Positions 47,511 through 58,758 of a DNA stretch of 64,000 nt are shown here, piece after piece. Position 1 is the stretch's first letter. Every line of letters starts with the position of its first letter. Both the position numbers and the translations under genes were made by a program. The notes beneath the pieces were generated by a model that was not told the DNA's origin, did no database searches, and saw only the letters and a program-made list of their open reading frames with translations. Origin of the DNA: Albifimbria verrucaria (taxonomy: Eukaryota; Ascomycota; Sordariomycetes; Hypocreales; Stachybotryaceae); NCBI GenBank assembly GCA_020081605.1, contig JAHREC010000062.1, positions 434,001 to 498,000 on the forward strand, read 5' to 3'.

Positions 47511-48825
47511 TCATGTTTTCCTTTCCGGCACATCTGCACTCACTATGATAGATCGCGTTACCATAATGTTGTTTCCTCCTGGTGTCTCGACCAATTCCTC
47601 TTGACTACTGCTGTCGTTCATGGCTTGTGTGATTGCCTGAGGGTAGCTGTGAAGCTTGATATCGGGCTCAGTGCCTGTGGGTTTTGATCGGCCGCTTGCG
47701 CCCTCGACGTAGGCACCGCCATTGTAATTGTCTCTGTAATAGTCGTGGCGGGTGCTGGAGACGATCGTGATCTCGCGGTATATGCCTGGTCCGCAACCGA
47801 TGATAACGGCTGGTGACGGGACAAGTCAGTTCAACGATCTGGCAACATGTCTACCCGGAAAATGAGAGAGGGCGATTGAAGGTTGTATGACGTACCAATT
47901 GCAGATTCAACAATACCCCAGAGCGCAAGCCATGCTGTTGAGGGCTGCTTGAACTCGCCACCAGTGCTGTACTGGCCGAGATATGTAGCGCGAACTGTCG
48001 AGACTCCAATGCATACCCAGCCCAGGCCAAAGAGGGCGGCAATGCTCAGCTTGCGTTTCCAGTGCATTTGAAGGTTTCGGATCAGTCCCAGTGGGAGCAG
48101 CATCACTTTCATATATTAGTTTCAAAATCATGATCAATGACGCCGTCACCTGCGAGGGCTCCTTTAGGGTCACTTACCAAGCAAATCAGTAAAGACATCA
48201 ACGGCATATGAGTACCATAAACTGATGAATGCGGCCTTAACATCCCGGGGCGTGCTACATGCACCTGGTGTGAACCAAGCCTTCATGCTCGAACATGATA
48301 ACATTGACGATGTGATGGCGCCGGCAAGAGTCTATCGTGTGAGTGTGAGCCGATTGATCTGCTATTTGAAAGACAAATACCATTTCCGAGAGTTGAACAT
48401 ACAAGGACACAAATAGCAACTACAATCCACCACAGAACCAGGTACCATCTGAGGTTGGCAAACAATCGCTTGTAGAGGCTGAGCAGGGACGCCTTGATAA
48501 GCCACAGGCAAATCCAGAGGCCTGACGTCGTGACGAAAAACGTCTTCTGGAGCACTAAACTATCCTCGGGAATAGTAGCGTATAAGGGGATCTCCCCAGC
48601 GGCAACGGCTTGGAGTCGAAAAATAACAGGGCCGGCGTTCAGATAGAGACTGGTGATGACCACGAAAACGATCCATGCTGCTATGAGCCACCCGTCTTCC
48701 CAGGAGAATCGGCGTTGCTTGATGACTCCGTAGAACATGCGAGTACCGAAGATCGCCGTGGTCAAAACGACCATGATAATGCCCGTTGCCAGCAACGCGG
48801 TGTTGTCCAGCTGGCTTGGAGCCAT
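47511..48825 (-). CDS. Fungal rhodopsin-like integral membrane protein (PF20684 type)
   Basis: A 7-TM protein of the large fungal rhodopsin-domain family, which has no retinal Lys and mostly no known ligand. The start at 48825 (MAPSQLDNTALLATG) places TM1 at once. Family features are RRFSWEDGWLIAAW, KASLLSLYKRLF, WFTPGACSTPRDVKAAF, DVFTDLLVMLLPL, KLSIAALFGLGWVCIGVS and STAWLALWGIVES. The four exons join cleanly: CVL to AWFTPG (donor GTATGT), DLL to VMLLPL (GTAAGT) and SAI to AVIIGCGPG (GTACGT). A tail of about 90 residues rich in Ser, Asn and Gln ends at the stop 47511-47513. No frame break occurs. Relatives include Pth11-like and secondary-metabolite-linked proteins, but nothing here supports a specific role. 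Confidence 0.8.
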
Positions 48826-49571
48826 CTTTGCGATGCTGCTGGTCCAAGGGGCCACAAACGGGAACCAGTGGCACGGCCCGGGTACTAGGGCGACGAGCAT
48901 GATTTAAGTGCTCCCATAGGCAAAATGTGCGCAGCTCTAGTCCACCACCCAGAGTCGACTTGAGACGATACCATGTCGCCTTGCATGGCAAACTTTTGCC
49001 AGCTAGTGCCGAAGTTGTCGAGTGCCGGGATATCCTGCAGCCATCCCCACGTATCCGCAGCAGTGTGCGCGTATTAACCTATGGGAAAGCCTGTTCCTGT
49101 CACCTCGTATATATTAACCTTTGAGGCCCCTAACGCCTTTCAGTCCAGCCGTCGAGCTAAGGGCCAGGTCTTCGGTGTAATGGAAGAGTCTTTACTTTGC
49201 TTGGCTGATGCTCCGTCCGTACATATCGCACTTGCGGAAACACATGGATGAGGAGAGAGAAGAGTCTTAAGGGGAGCCATGACCGAAAGTTTCATGGTTT
49301 TCTTTTCATTACATCTCGCTAGGCCTCGTTGTTTATTCCTTTGGCTGGTACACACAGTGCTCTGTTGCGGCCTTTTCTGCGTAGGAGTGTTGCAGCGAAT
49401 AAGGTCTGGATTCTGAGAAACACACTATCTTCTTAACTCCCTGTAGGGAAATATAAGCGTAATGATAAACAACTCGCGGGCAAATTATGCTACCGTTAAG
49501 ATATATCACGGTCTTAAGCCATGTTGAGAGCACCCCGCCTCGCGCACATCTCTCCAACTACGCATGTGCAG

Positions 49572-49605
49572 AGATCCAGTGCACATGTAGATCCAGTGCG
49601 CACGT
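49572..49605 (+). repeat. Tandem 17-bp duplication
   Basis: AGATCCAGTGCACATGT is followed at once by AGATCCAGTGCGCACGT, which differs at two transition positions. Confidence 0.6.
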
Positions 49606-50136
49606 ACTGTACCCGAGCTGGTGGGACATGTTTGGTGCCGATGGCCGGCTGTGCGAAACGTTTGCTTTTGCAACAACAGCCCATCTGACAGGGTTTCCGA
49701 TCCAACATGTATGCGTGTGGGGCGGTTTTAACCGGCTCCGGGAGCCGGGCAATGCAAAAGTGCAGCTAAGCTCTCGAAACCCATGCTAGACGTCCAGGAT
49801 CGCTGCTTCAATGGTTCCAGCTCGCTTCACTGGCCCCTGCTAGGCCGTAATTCCGGATCCGTGGCGACCTCATCCGGCTCTAAGCGACCTTCCTAATTAG
49901 TTAATTATGTTGGTTGAAGCTGGCTCTCGCTGCGTGGGCAGAGCAACTATTAGTAAATTCATAGTGGCGACATGTGTTTGTCCCAGGCTATGCAATCTTG
50001 CATTCATTTTTGCCGACCCTGCAGGATCGCTAATGTGGGCGATTATTGATTCCGGGGCCTCGGGATGCAGGGTTCGCGGACTTCGTCAGTAGCCTCCTGT
50101 TCTCTTGCATCCCCGACTGTCCAGCGTCTTAAGTCG

Positions 50137-50184
50137 GTCCAGTCCCTGCATCTTTCTTGTTGACGACAGTCCAGTCCCTGCATC
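50137..50184 (+). repeat. 16-bp direct repeat, 32-bp spacing
   Basis: GTCCAGTCCCTGCATC occurs at 50137-50152 and again at 50169-50184, ending 22 bp before the FAD oxidase ATG. It is probably in the 5' leader and could affect transcription start or translation. Confidence 0.6.
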
Positions 50185-50205
50185 CTCTTTGTGGAGTGGT
50201 TCACC

Positions 50206-52116
50206 ATGATCGTACCGGCTTTCCTCTCCGTCTTGGGTGTTCTGGCGGGCGCCGCTGTCGCCCAGACTTTCGAGCCTGCTGACTTCAATGTCACAGAGGC
50301 CCTACTAGACTTGGGTGTCAATGTAACCCAGCTCCCGAGCTCTCGGACCTTGTCGAGCGTTCTGGAAACCACCGTTGCGCGGCAGCTGTGAGTCAATCCT
50401 TCATCCTGTTCAAGTGGCTTGACTTAGGTCCCGTTGAATTTGATATTCGGCAACCAATCAGACAGATGGTGCTGTTTTGATGTGTCAAGTAGACTAATCT
50501 CTGTGCAATACAGTGTCTGAGTTTATCCGTGCTGTATGGTGGCAATGCCGTCTACACTCAAGACGAGGCCGCCTACAGTAGTTTCACCGGATCCTACTGG
50601 TCCCAGAACCAGGCTGAGGTTGCACCCCAGTGCATCTTCAAGCCATCTTCCGTAGTTGATGTCTCTGTTCTGGTTCTGCTTTCGCGGTTAACCCAATGTC
50701 CTTTCGCTGTCAAGAGTGGTGGTCACGCCGCTTTCAAGGGAGCATCAAATATTGACGGAGGAATCACTGTATCGCTTGAGAAGCTCAACGATATCAATAT
50801 ATCGCGCGATAAGAAGACGGTCACAATCCAGCCTGGCAATAACTGGGCCGATGTATACACGACACTTGACGCATCAAACCTTTCCGTTACTGGCGGTCGT
50901 GTTTCCCGTGTTGGAAGTGGTGGCTTGACTCTGGGAGGTGAGTTAAATCACGCAACGGATGTAGTCGGATCTTTATCCAACTAACGATTGTAAAGGTGGC
51001 ATCTCTTTCTTCTCCAACATTTATGGCTGGGCCTGCGACAATGTCATCAGCTATGAGGTATGTTTTAGACGTCAAACCTCTACTGTTCCATACAATACGC
51101 CATTCAGGCGTAATGTGTCAAACTCATCAGAGGCTAACCAATATACTTGACTAGGTTGTCACAGCTGCTGGAATCGTTGTCTATGCCACCCCCAAGCTCA
51201 ACTCCGGCCTATACTGGGCCCTCCGAGGTGGTGGTAACAACTTTGGTATCGTGACGGCATTCACTTTCGAGACTATTCCCTCCCCGGTGGAAAGATGTGG
51301 GGTGGCACTAAGACCTACCTCGAGTCCAGCTTTGACCAGGTCTCGGAGGCCTTTGCAGGTGTTGTTGCCAACTCTCCCAAGGACCCCAACGCCGGCCTTT
51401 GGGTTGCCTGGCTTAAGAACAGCGGTATGAAGCTCGCTGCCACCGAACTATGGTACGCCAAGCCCAACGGCTCCAAGGCTACCATCTTTGACGGGTTCAA
51501 CGCTATCACTGCCATTGCCGACACTACCCAGGACCGAGTCCTGCATGAGTACGCCATTGAGCTGCAGAGCTCGAACCCTTACGGCTTCCGCGAAATCTAC
51601 TACGGACTTACCGTCAAGGCAAACTCTGCAATTGCTAAAATCGCACGGGATATCTTCTTTGAGGAGTACCCCGCCGTCGAGGGAGTGAGCGGTGGAAACC
51701 CAGTCCTCATCATGCAAGGCATTACTGAGGGCCAGATAAAGAACATGGCCAAGAATGGCGGCAATGCGCTAGGCTTGAGCGTTGCCGATGGCCCGCTGTA
51801 CTTGATGCACATTGCCAGCTGGTGGCTCAACGAGTCAGATGATGAGACTATCCACAAGTTCATCTCCAAGGTGCTGACGCGCATCCAAACGGAGGCAAAG
51901 AAGCGTGGCCTCGAGAATGACTACGTCTACATGAACTACGCCAGCCCGTTCCAGAACGTTATTGCAAACTACGGCCCCGACAATGTCTCCAAGCTCAAGA
52001 AGATCGCCTTCCAATACGACCCAACTGGTGTCTTCCAGACTCTTCAGCCCGGCCACTTCAAGCTCGACCGTGCGCCCGTGCCAAACTCGGGATACTTCTC
52101 TGGTCTGAGAGGCTAG
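50206..52116 (+). CDS. Secreted FAD-linked oxidase (BBE-type, VAO/PCMH family)
   Basis: A secreted flavoenzyme with a signal peptide (MIVPAFLSVLGVLAGAAVA), FAD-binding PCMH domain and C-terminal berberine-bridge domain. The flavin His lies in VKSGGHAAF. Other signatures are GGLTLGGGISFFS, LYWALRGGGNNFGIVT and the BBE end YDPTGVFQTLQPGHFK. Four exons: 50206-50387, 50514-50937, 50996-51057 and 51155-52116. Frame breaks: about 50381 (one base lets exon 1 join ACLSLSVLYGG) and the C-run 51282-51285 (one base gives SPGGKMWGG). Such enzymes oxidise carbohydrates or alkaloid-like small molecules; the substrate is unknown and no biosynthetic cluster surrounds it. Confidence 0.8.
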
Positions 52117-53001
52117 GAAACCCAACAAGGTATTTCAGGATTAGGTTTAAGACCCAGTAGGCCGCCTAAACCTCGATTCTTGGTACATAATTAGGTTAGA
52201 TAGACAATGTCAGTGTGTATGTAATTAGTATATACCTATGTGGCTCAGTACATCTGTTTGGCACGCCGCTGTGTGCTCATATAATGAGATTAACCAGGAA
52301 CATAAGTCCGAAGGACGAAACTTGCCATTGGTCGAAGTAATTATATGAAGCTTAGGGTATGTAGGATATGAGCTTGATCTCCACCTGGGACAAGATGTAT
52401 GATGAAACATATTATCCAAAACTCAAGTCACGGAAGGAATTATTTCTTCGCTCAGAGAGTTCCAGAAGTTTATTGTACTTGAGCCACCGACATATCTCGA
52501 AGACGAGATCCTTGTGCATGGAAAGAAGATTGCTTAGGGGCGACTGGAATTCTACCAGGACCTGCTGAGCTCTAGGGTAAACTGTTCTAGACAAGACTGG
52601 AGGCAGGACTCAGGATTTTTGCGTATATACGGATTAGTTGGGCAGTGGTATCCTTGCTCTTTGTTTCTCACTTGTCCATATCACAACCTATTCCTCTCTA
52701 ATTACAGCAGCAATTGCCAATCTCAACATTACCAAGTCAAGATGACATCCTAAGACAACATGAACATGTATGGCCTCGGAATGTAAGACGGCCCGTGGCT
52801 TTTAGAAACACCCCACAATGGCGTGATGGCGCGAACGGCTGCGAAAACCGGAGATGGCCTAGTGGAGTGGGCTTCGCATGATCCTCGCTGTGCTGATACA
52901 GCTTGGTCCTGATTCGTTGCGTGCTTTTCACTGTCTTGCTTCGTCTTCTCCTTCGTGTCGACGCTTACCTTCAAGGCGTGAGACTCAGATTTTTCGTCAA
53001 C
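52117..53001. other. Intergenic region
   Basis: 3' flank of the oxidase and promoter of the sulfide:quinone oxidoreductase. Nothing recognisable. Confidence 0.5.
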
Positions 53002-54351
53002 ATGGCGTCTCGGCTGTTCAAGAGTCGCGTGGCCTCGGCCTGCATCGCGGGGCGACAATCTGCCTTAGCGAGGGATTCGCGACTGTATCGCCGGTCAACC
53101 CAGCGGCCAAGAGCCACAAGGTTGTCATTGTTGGCGGCGGCACTGCTGGTGTGACCATCAGCCAGCAGCTTCTGCGGTCTGAGAAGTTTGCGCAGGACGA
53201 CATTGCCATTGTCGACCCGGCAACGTGGCATCATTACCAACCCGGATGGACTCTGGTCGGTGGTGGACTGAAAACTAAGGAGGAGCTCCGGAGGCCTTTG
53301 GAAAGCTTGGTAGACCCCAAGTTGAAGTATTACCGCGATGGTGTTGGTGCTTTCTCACCCGAGGACAACTCTGTCACCCTGGCCAACGGTGATAAGCTGA
53401 GCTATGAGCAGCTTGTCGTGGCTCCCGGTATCTCTGTCGACTTTGGCAGCGTCAAGGGCTTGCCCGAGGCTCTTGCGGACCCTCGCTCCTGGTCTCGTCC
53501 ATTTACGGATACGACTACTGTGACAAGGTCTTCCCCACCATCAAGCGCCTCGAGAAGGGCAACGCCATCTTCACGCAGCCCGCCGGCGTCATCAAGTGCG
53601 CAGGTGGTCCTCAGAAGATCATGTGGCTTGGCCTGGACTACTGGAAGAAGGCAGGCCTTTATGACCCCAGCAACCCCTCCAGTTCTCCCATCAAGATTAG
53701 CTTCGCGACTGGTCTTCCTAGCATGTTCGGCGTGGCCAAATACAACGCCACTCTGGAGGCGCTGCGCAAGGAGAGGGGCGTAGAGGGTCTGTTCCAGCAC
53801 GACCTTGTCGCTATCGACGGCAACACGGCGACGTTCGCTCGCCCCGACGGCCAGGCGCAGGTCAAGAAGCAGTTTGACCTTTTGCACGTCGTGCCCAAGA
53901 TGGGCCCTCATGCCTTCGTCAAGAAGAGCGCGCTCGCTAACGAAGCTGGCTACGTGGATGTGGACGATGGCACCACCCGCCACAAGAAGTACGCCAATGT
54001 GTGGTCTGCAGGCGACGCTTCCAGCTTGCCCACTTCCAAGACCGCAGCTGCCATCACCGCTGAGGCTCCGGTTCTGGTTCGCAACTTGCTGCAGACCCTC
54101 GAGGGCAAGCAGCCCGATGCCGTCTATGATGGATATACCTCGTGTCCTCTTCTGACGGAATACGGAAAGGTTCTGCTGGCCGAGTTCAAGTACGGCGGAG
54201 AGCCCAAGGAGACGTTCGATAAGCTTTTCGCCATCGACCAGGGTGTCCCTCGAAAGGCCTTCTACTACCTGAAGAAGGACTTCTTCCCTGGGTGTACTAT
54301 AATTCTTTTGTCAAGGGAACTTGGGGAGGACCTAAGGGCTGGACAAACTAG
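53002..54351 (+). CDS. Mitochondrial sulfide:quinone oxidoreductase (HMT2-like)
   Basis: An FAD enzyme that oxidises sulfide in mitochondria and passes electrons to ubiquinone. The start at 53002 opens a basic presequence (MASRLFKSRVASACIAGRQ). The dinucleotide fold is VVIVGGGTAGVTIS, and the WHHYQPGWTLVGGG segment is typical of eukaryotic type II SQR. The redox cysteines lie in GVIKCAGGPQKIMWLG and YTSCPLLTEYGK. The gene is intronless with three frame breaks, each mended by one base: GGG 53072-53074, CC 53488-53489 and CCC 54286-54288. The last restores the C-terminus PWVYYNSFVKGTW and the stop at 54349-54351. The role is sulfide detoxification. Confidence 0.85.
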
Positions 54352-55154
54352 ACTAATACCCATAGATGTAAAATCACAATGATCTTGTCTGATTAGCATA
54401 TAGCTGGCCACTTCTACATGCGTGACTCATCAAATACGCACTCCCAACAGGACCACGTGCATTGTATTGTACGGACTCGTATGCTGAAACGACGCGTTCT
54501 TTGGGTCGCTTGTGACTACAGGTCAATGTAGTGAGCTTCACTTGCCACATGTCCTTGAATTTGGTGGAGCACCTAACCATTACTGCCTAATGTGTCCCTT
54601 GGTTTGAGCAGTCAACCACCATGTTCCTCTCCGCTACGGGCTCCGGCAACGCACCATAACCACCTCCATGCTTTGGGTCGCGGCGGGATGATTCGTTGAT
54701 CCCTTTCAATGCAACCAGTGCCGTTTGCAGCTGAACAAAAGCATGGTGCCAATTTTTACTCTTTTTTTTTTTTTTCCGTGGTGAGACACATTCAAGAAAT
54801 TAACTCAATGGCATCAAGATGCTATGCGTAGGCTTCTCGCCCTTTGCCAGTCAGAGCTTTATTAGGCTCTCGCTCTCGAGAACCTGCACTAGTCTCACGG
54901 GTGACTTTGCTTCGTACGTTAAAAAGACATTCATGCATAAACGTTGCCTCAGTTTCGTATCGGCTCCCGTCGCCGAAACTACCTACCTCGTATTGATGGC
55001 ATAGCGTCAGGGGTCGGCCGCCCCATTAGGCTAAGACCAAGGCGGGCTCGTCGTGGCGCTGTGTATAAGACAAAGCGGGTTCCCAGGCTATTTTCAAACC
55101 CGAGCATCAACTGGAACTGGGGAAGTCCCGTCGTCACACCTCGCGACAGTCACG
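54352..55154. other. Intergenic region
   Basis: Promoter of the 4-TM protein gene. It contains a 14-T run at 54762-54775. No gene. Confidence 0.5.
54762..54775 (+). repeat. Poly-T run of 14
   Basis: A T homopolymer about 380 bp upstream of the next gene. Confidence 0.9.
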
Positions 55155-56175
55155 ATGATGCTCCCGCCTATTGCACGAACGCTGATGCGCTGGACGCTCT
55201 TAACGATAGCGATAGTATGCGTCGCCTTCTCAGGGCTGTCGATTTTGGCAACCCTCGCCGCCGGAACGTTGCAGATGGACGGTGGATATCCAGATGGACC
55301 CGCGAACCTATTTATGTCGTCAATTGCCGTTGTCCGCTTTGGAGGCATCATCCCTCCGACTCCGACTCCAAAGGATACGAGCTGAAGCTGCTTTGGTTTC
55401 TGAATGCCTTTGGATGGGAATGGCCGCAGACAAGCTGGGAAAAGTCATGCGGCATCGTGCGCAGCATCAACGGTTTCTTACCCGAGGATCAGCTTATCCT
55501 ACCTGAGGATCTTGGCCGCGCGGCGAACCGACTTAGACTGCCACAAGAAGATTATGGCTGTCTCGACAGATACACCCACCGTGCCGGGATCTGTCACAAT
55601 GAGTTCCTGGCCGCCTGGGACGCGGCCAACCCGAAGGATACCACATTCAGCACTGTGATTCCGCTCTTTATCTACTACCTTGCTGCCATTTTCTTAATTA
55701 CTCTCGCGCTACAAGAGGTTGCCGCCCGATGGGCTCCGGGTCTGTTGAAATGCTATTGCCCCAAGTTTATCAGCCAGCGAAACTGGTGTGCTTGCTTGAA
55801 AGAGGGCGAGGAGGCCACCCCGAGCGACGAAGCCGTTTGAGGATCATGGGGCTGTGGATACTGGCTGCGACGTATACCATCGGAGCCCTCATGCTGGGAT
55901 GGCAAGGAATAACTCTCGTACAATATGTGAACCAGGTTGATGCCCAGATCGGCGGCATGAACGCCCGCATTGGATCCGGGTTTATCGGGTTGAGTATTGG
56001 TACACTGATTGCAGTTCTTCTTGCAATCTTGTGTCTCAAATTGAGAAATTTGATTCGAAAGCCGAGCTCTTGGATGGAAGACCAGATTGGGAACGAGCCC
56101 ATTGTTCTAGATGCCGAAGATATCGACGATGAAGAGGAAGGAAGGAAAGCTAACGATTCACCTAATGATGCCTGA
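55155..56175 (+). CDS. Four-TM fungal membrane protein of unknown function
   Basis: I do not recognise the family with confidence. The start ATG at 55155 opens a first membrane segment (LLTIAIVCVAFSGLSILATLAAG). A soluble, Cys- and Trp-containing loop of about 180 residues follows (LWFLNAFGWEWPQ, YGCLDRYTHRAGICH). Three more segments then read IYYLAAIFLITLALQ, LWILAATYTIGALMLGW and GLSIGTLIAVLLAILCL, before an acidic cytosolic tail. One external loop and four TMs resemble the SUR7/PalI layout, but the typical motifs were not seen. Two frame breaks, at about 55370-55374 (AAAGG) and the C-run 55818-55821, are each fixed by one base. No intron is evident. Confidence 0.55.
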
Positions 56176-56379
56176 GAAGTTTATACAATAGTTTGGGTCA
56201 TTTGTCTGGGTCATCTGAAACTAGCTCATGTTCTGACTCGATATGACCATCTAATATTATTAATGTTCACATTTTTCACATCAATTACTGACGTCCTAGA
56301 CTTGTTCATGTATGTTCTCATCCATTCATTCTGTGATATACATTTTATCCCAGTAAAAGATAACTTTTGAAGCCCCCAT

Positions 56380-57882
56380 TTACCTAAACTCGTCAAGGAA
56401 CTTCTGGTGGAACTCCTTGATGTTCTCAATCCATTCCGTGCCAGGGGCCAGGAACGTAATTCTGAAATGCAAGCTGCCCTCAGCCTGTCCAAACCCACTT
56501 CCAGCAACGATACAAACACCTGTAGCGTCTAGCATCCGCAGACAGTAAAACTCATCGGGCTTTCGGCCGAGCTTCTCGGCGGCTTCTACTGCCTTGGGCG
56601 GCAACCGAATTGTGGGGAACAGATACATAGATCCTTGTGGCTCCGCACACTCAACGCCCTCCATATCCTTGAATGCCTCCCAAAGAGCGTAAGCTCGGCG
56701 CTTGAGCTCATCAAAAATAGCCGAATTTTCTTGATGGTACAGATCGTAAGATGGCGATCCCGGCTGAGGTGGATTCACCATGAGCTCGACGAGACATTGG
56801 CCAATGACCGGTGCGCAGAGTGTGATGGAGACAAACTTGTAGATTTGCTCCTCAACCTTGGGATCGAAGCCAATGAGTTCAAAATAGCCGCCTCGATGCC
56901 CGCATTCTCCAATCAGGCCCTTGGATGTCGAGTGCATTGATGCGAGTTCCAGCTTGCCATACTTCTCAGCATCTTCCGATCGAAGGTTGTAGAGCACCTT
57001 TCGGAACGAGTGGAAAGCCCCAACAAAAACATTGGCCTGATAGACCTCATCGGCCAAAACCACAAGGTTGTTCTCAGCCGCGAACTCGAGGACTGAGCGA
57101 ACGTCGTTTTCGGAGAGGGAAGCACCTGTGGGGTTTCCAGGGTTGATGACCACGATAGCGCTCACATCGACACCTGAGCTCTTCGCCTTTTCGTACGATT
57201 CCTTGATTTGAGCGACTGACGTGCCCCAGTTTGATTGCTCATCAAGGTAGTAGGGTACGCACGTAGCATCCAGAACAGACAAAAGTGCTGTGTAGAGAGG
57301 ATACTGCGGGATGGGGTCAGAATGCCGGTCTTGGGGCCGGCGCAGATAACGTGCAACAGCGTGTTGACGGCCGAAGATGCTCCACCAGAGAGGTAGATGT
57401 GAGACGGGTCAGCTGGGTGGCCATCTCTCCTTTCAAGTTGTCAGCTAGAGCTCATCTCACATATTATGGAAACAAATGGGGAAACTTACTTTCGAGAAAC
57501 TTAGCAATGCTCTCTTTAATGGCAGGGTTGCCAGCACTAGCACTGTAGGCACCAACGCTGCCAACCTGCTTGAGCAACCACCTGGCCCGCTCCAGCACAT
57601 CAGATTTGTAGCCAAGGCTGTTTAGCAGGATATCTTCATGATCCAGAAGGCTTGGGTTCTCCAGCAAACTCAGAACCTGTCTGTAGAACGTGATTGGCTT
57701 CTGGCCTAATTGCTGGGGTTGCCAATGTTGCTGCTGATAATCTGATTAAAAGGGAGGTCTTGACCCTGCCCTGCGCGCAGCTTTGCACGGTACTCCTCCG
57801 ACTTGAGCGCTAGTTCACCACGCACGGCATATTTTGCCTTGACCACATTGGGGCTGATATTGTCGATGTTGAGCCTAGGCAT
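56380..57882 (-). CDS. Alanine aminotransferase (class I PLP enzyme)
   Basis: It interconverts alanine plus 2-oxoglutarate with pyruvate plus glutamate. The PLP lysine lies in HSTSKGLIGECGHRGGY, a sequence particular to alanine aminotransferases; NPGNPTGA and VLADEVYQANVF complete the cofactor site. The start at 57882 (MPRLNIDNISPNVVKAKYAVRG) is the family N-terminus; the frame is open to 58029, leaving room for a mitochondrial presequence. One intron lies at about 57428-57489 (GTAAGT). Three breaks are mended by single bases: G-run 57715-57718 (GNPQQLGQKP), G-run 57313-57316 (LTPIPQYPLY), and the TTT at 57490-57492 beside the intron. Confidence 0.85.
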
Positions 57883-58758
57883 TTTGATGCAGGATAAGCC
57901 GGATGTGGTGGCTTTTGGTAGGGTGGGACCGTGATGTCTCGGTTCACACAATCGCACCAAGTGACGAAGTTGGGAAATGCTGAAACCTAAAGGGCGCTCC
58001 TCTACCGACGTTCCTTTGTCTCGGATCAAGAGTCACACCCGAAGCGAACAAGATAATGTTCTCACCACTTCCGATGCCGCTCTAAATGTTCTCCACAGTT
58101 ATCGTGCATCATCGATGTGGGGTTCAGTCAATGTGTTCTGACTTCGGCCAATCTTTGGTCCGGCTCGAGACATAAGCTGAGTGAGCCGACAAACACCAAT
58201 GGTACAAGATCCTGATTTATGTGCTGGTTATATGAGAGACACTTGTAATGAGGTTAGGAGTAAGTGGGTGAACTTTACTTACGACCAAGTTGCTGAGGTA
58301 GATTTGGGACGGGCCGGAACAAGAGACGAAGCCACGATTGGAAGTTGAATTGTGTACACCAAATGCGTAAAGATATTGCCCTTGATATAGAATAAATGAC
58401 AGTTAAGTCAATAACAATGCAAGTTTAGTGATTGAAATTACCGTGTCCTTAACGCGGGACTCTGTCCTTGGTTCTGGCCTCATTTTCAAGACACTAGAGC
58501 TTTGTGTCAGTGAGCTTGACATCGACAGGAAGAGAGTAATGGTTCCATAAATAAATTAAATGTTCGTTTGTTTGTATACAATTCTATCTTGTCTTATCAT
58601 ATGTTGTTATCAGTGTATGGACGCATATTGAATCTCGCTTGTTCAATCACATAGACCAAGCTTTCCCTGCCAGAACTTGAATACATCTTTTGTACACATC
58701 CATATGCTTGCAATACAAAAGATTTGTTCGCCGTACCGCCAAATCCAATTTGTATCAC
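57883..58758. other. Intergenic region
   Basis: Promoter of alanine aminotransferase and 3' flank of the 7-TM gene. No gene. Confidence 0.5.

Larger units (their letters stand above)
48826..50205. other. Divergent promoter region
   Basis: It lies between the rhodopsin-like gene and the FAD oxidase. It holds a 17-bp tandem duplication at 49572-49605 and a 16-bp direct repeat at 50137-50184. No gene. Confidence 0.5.
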
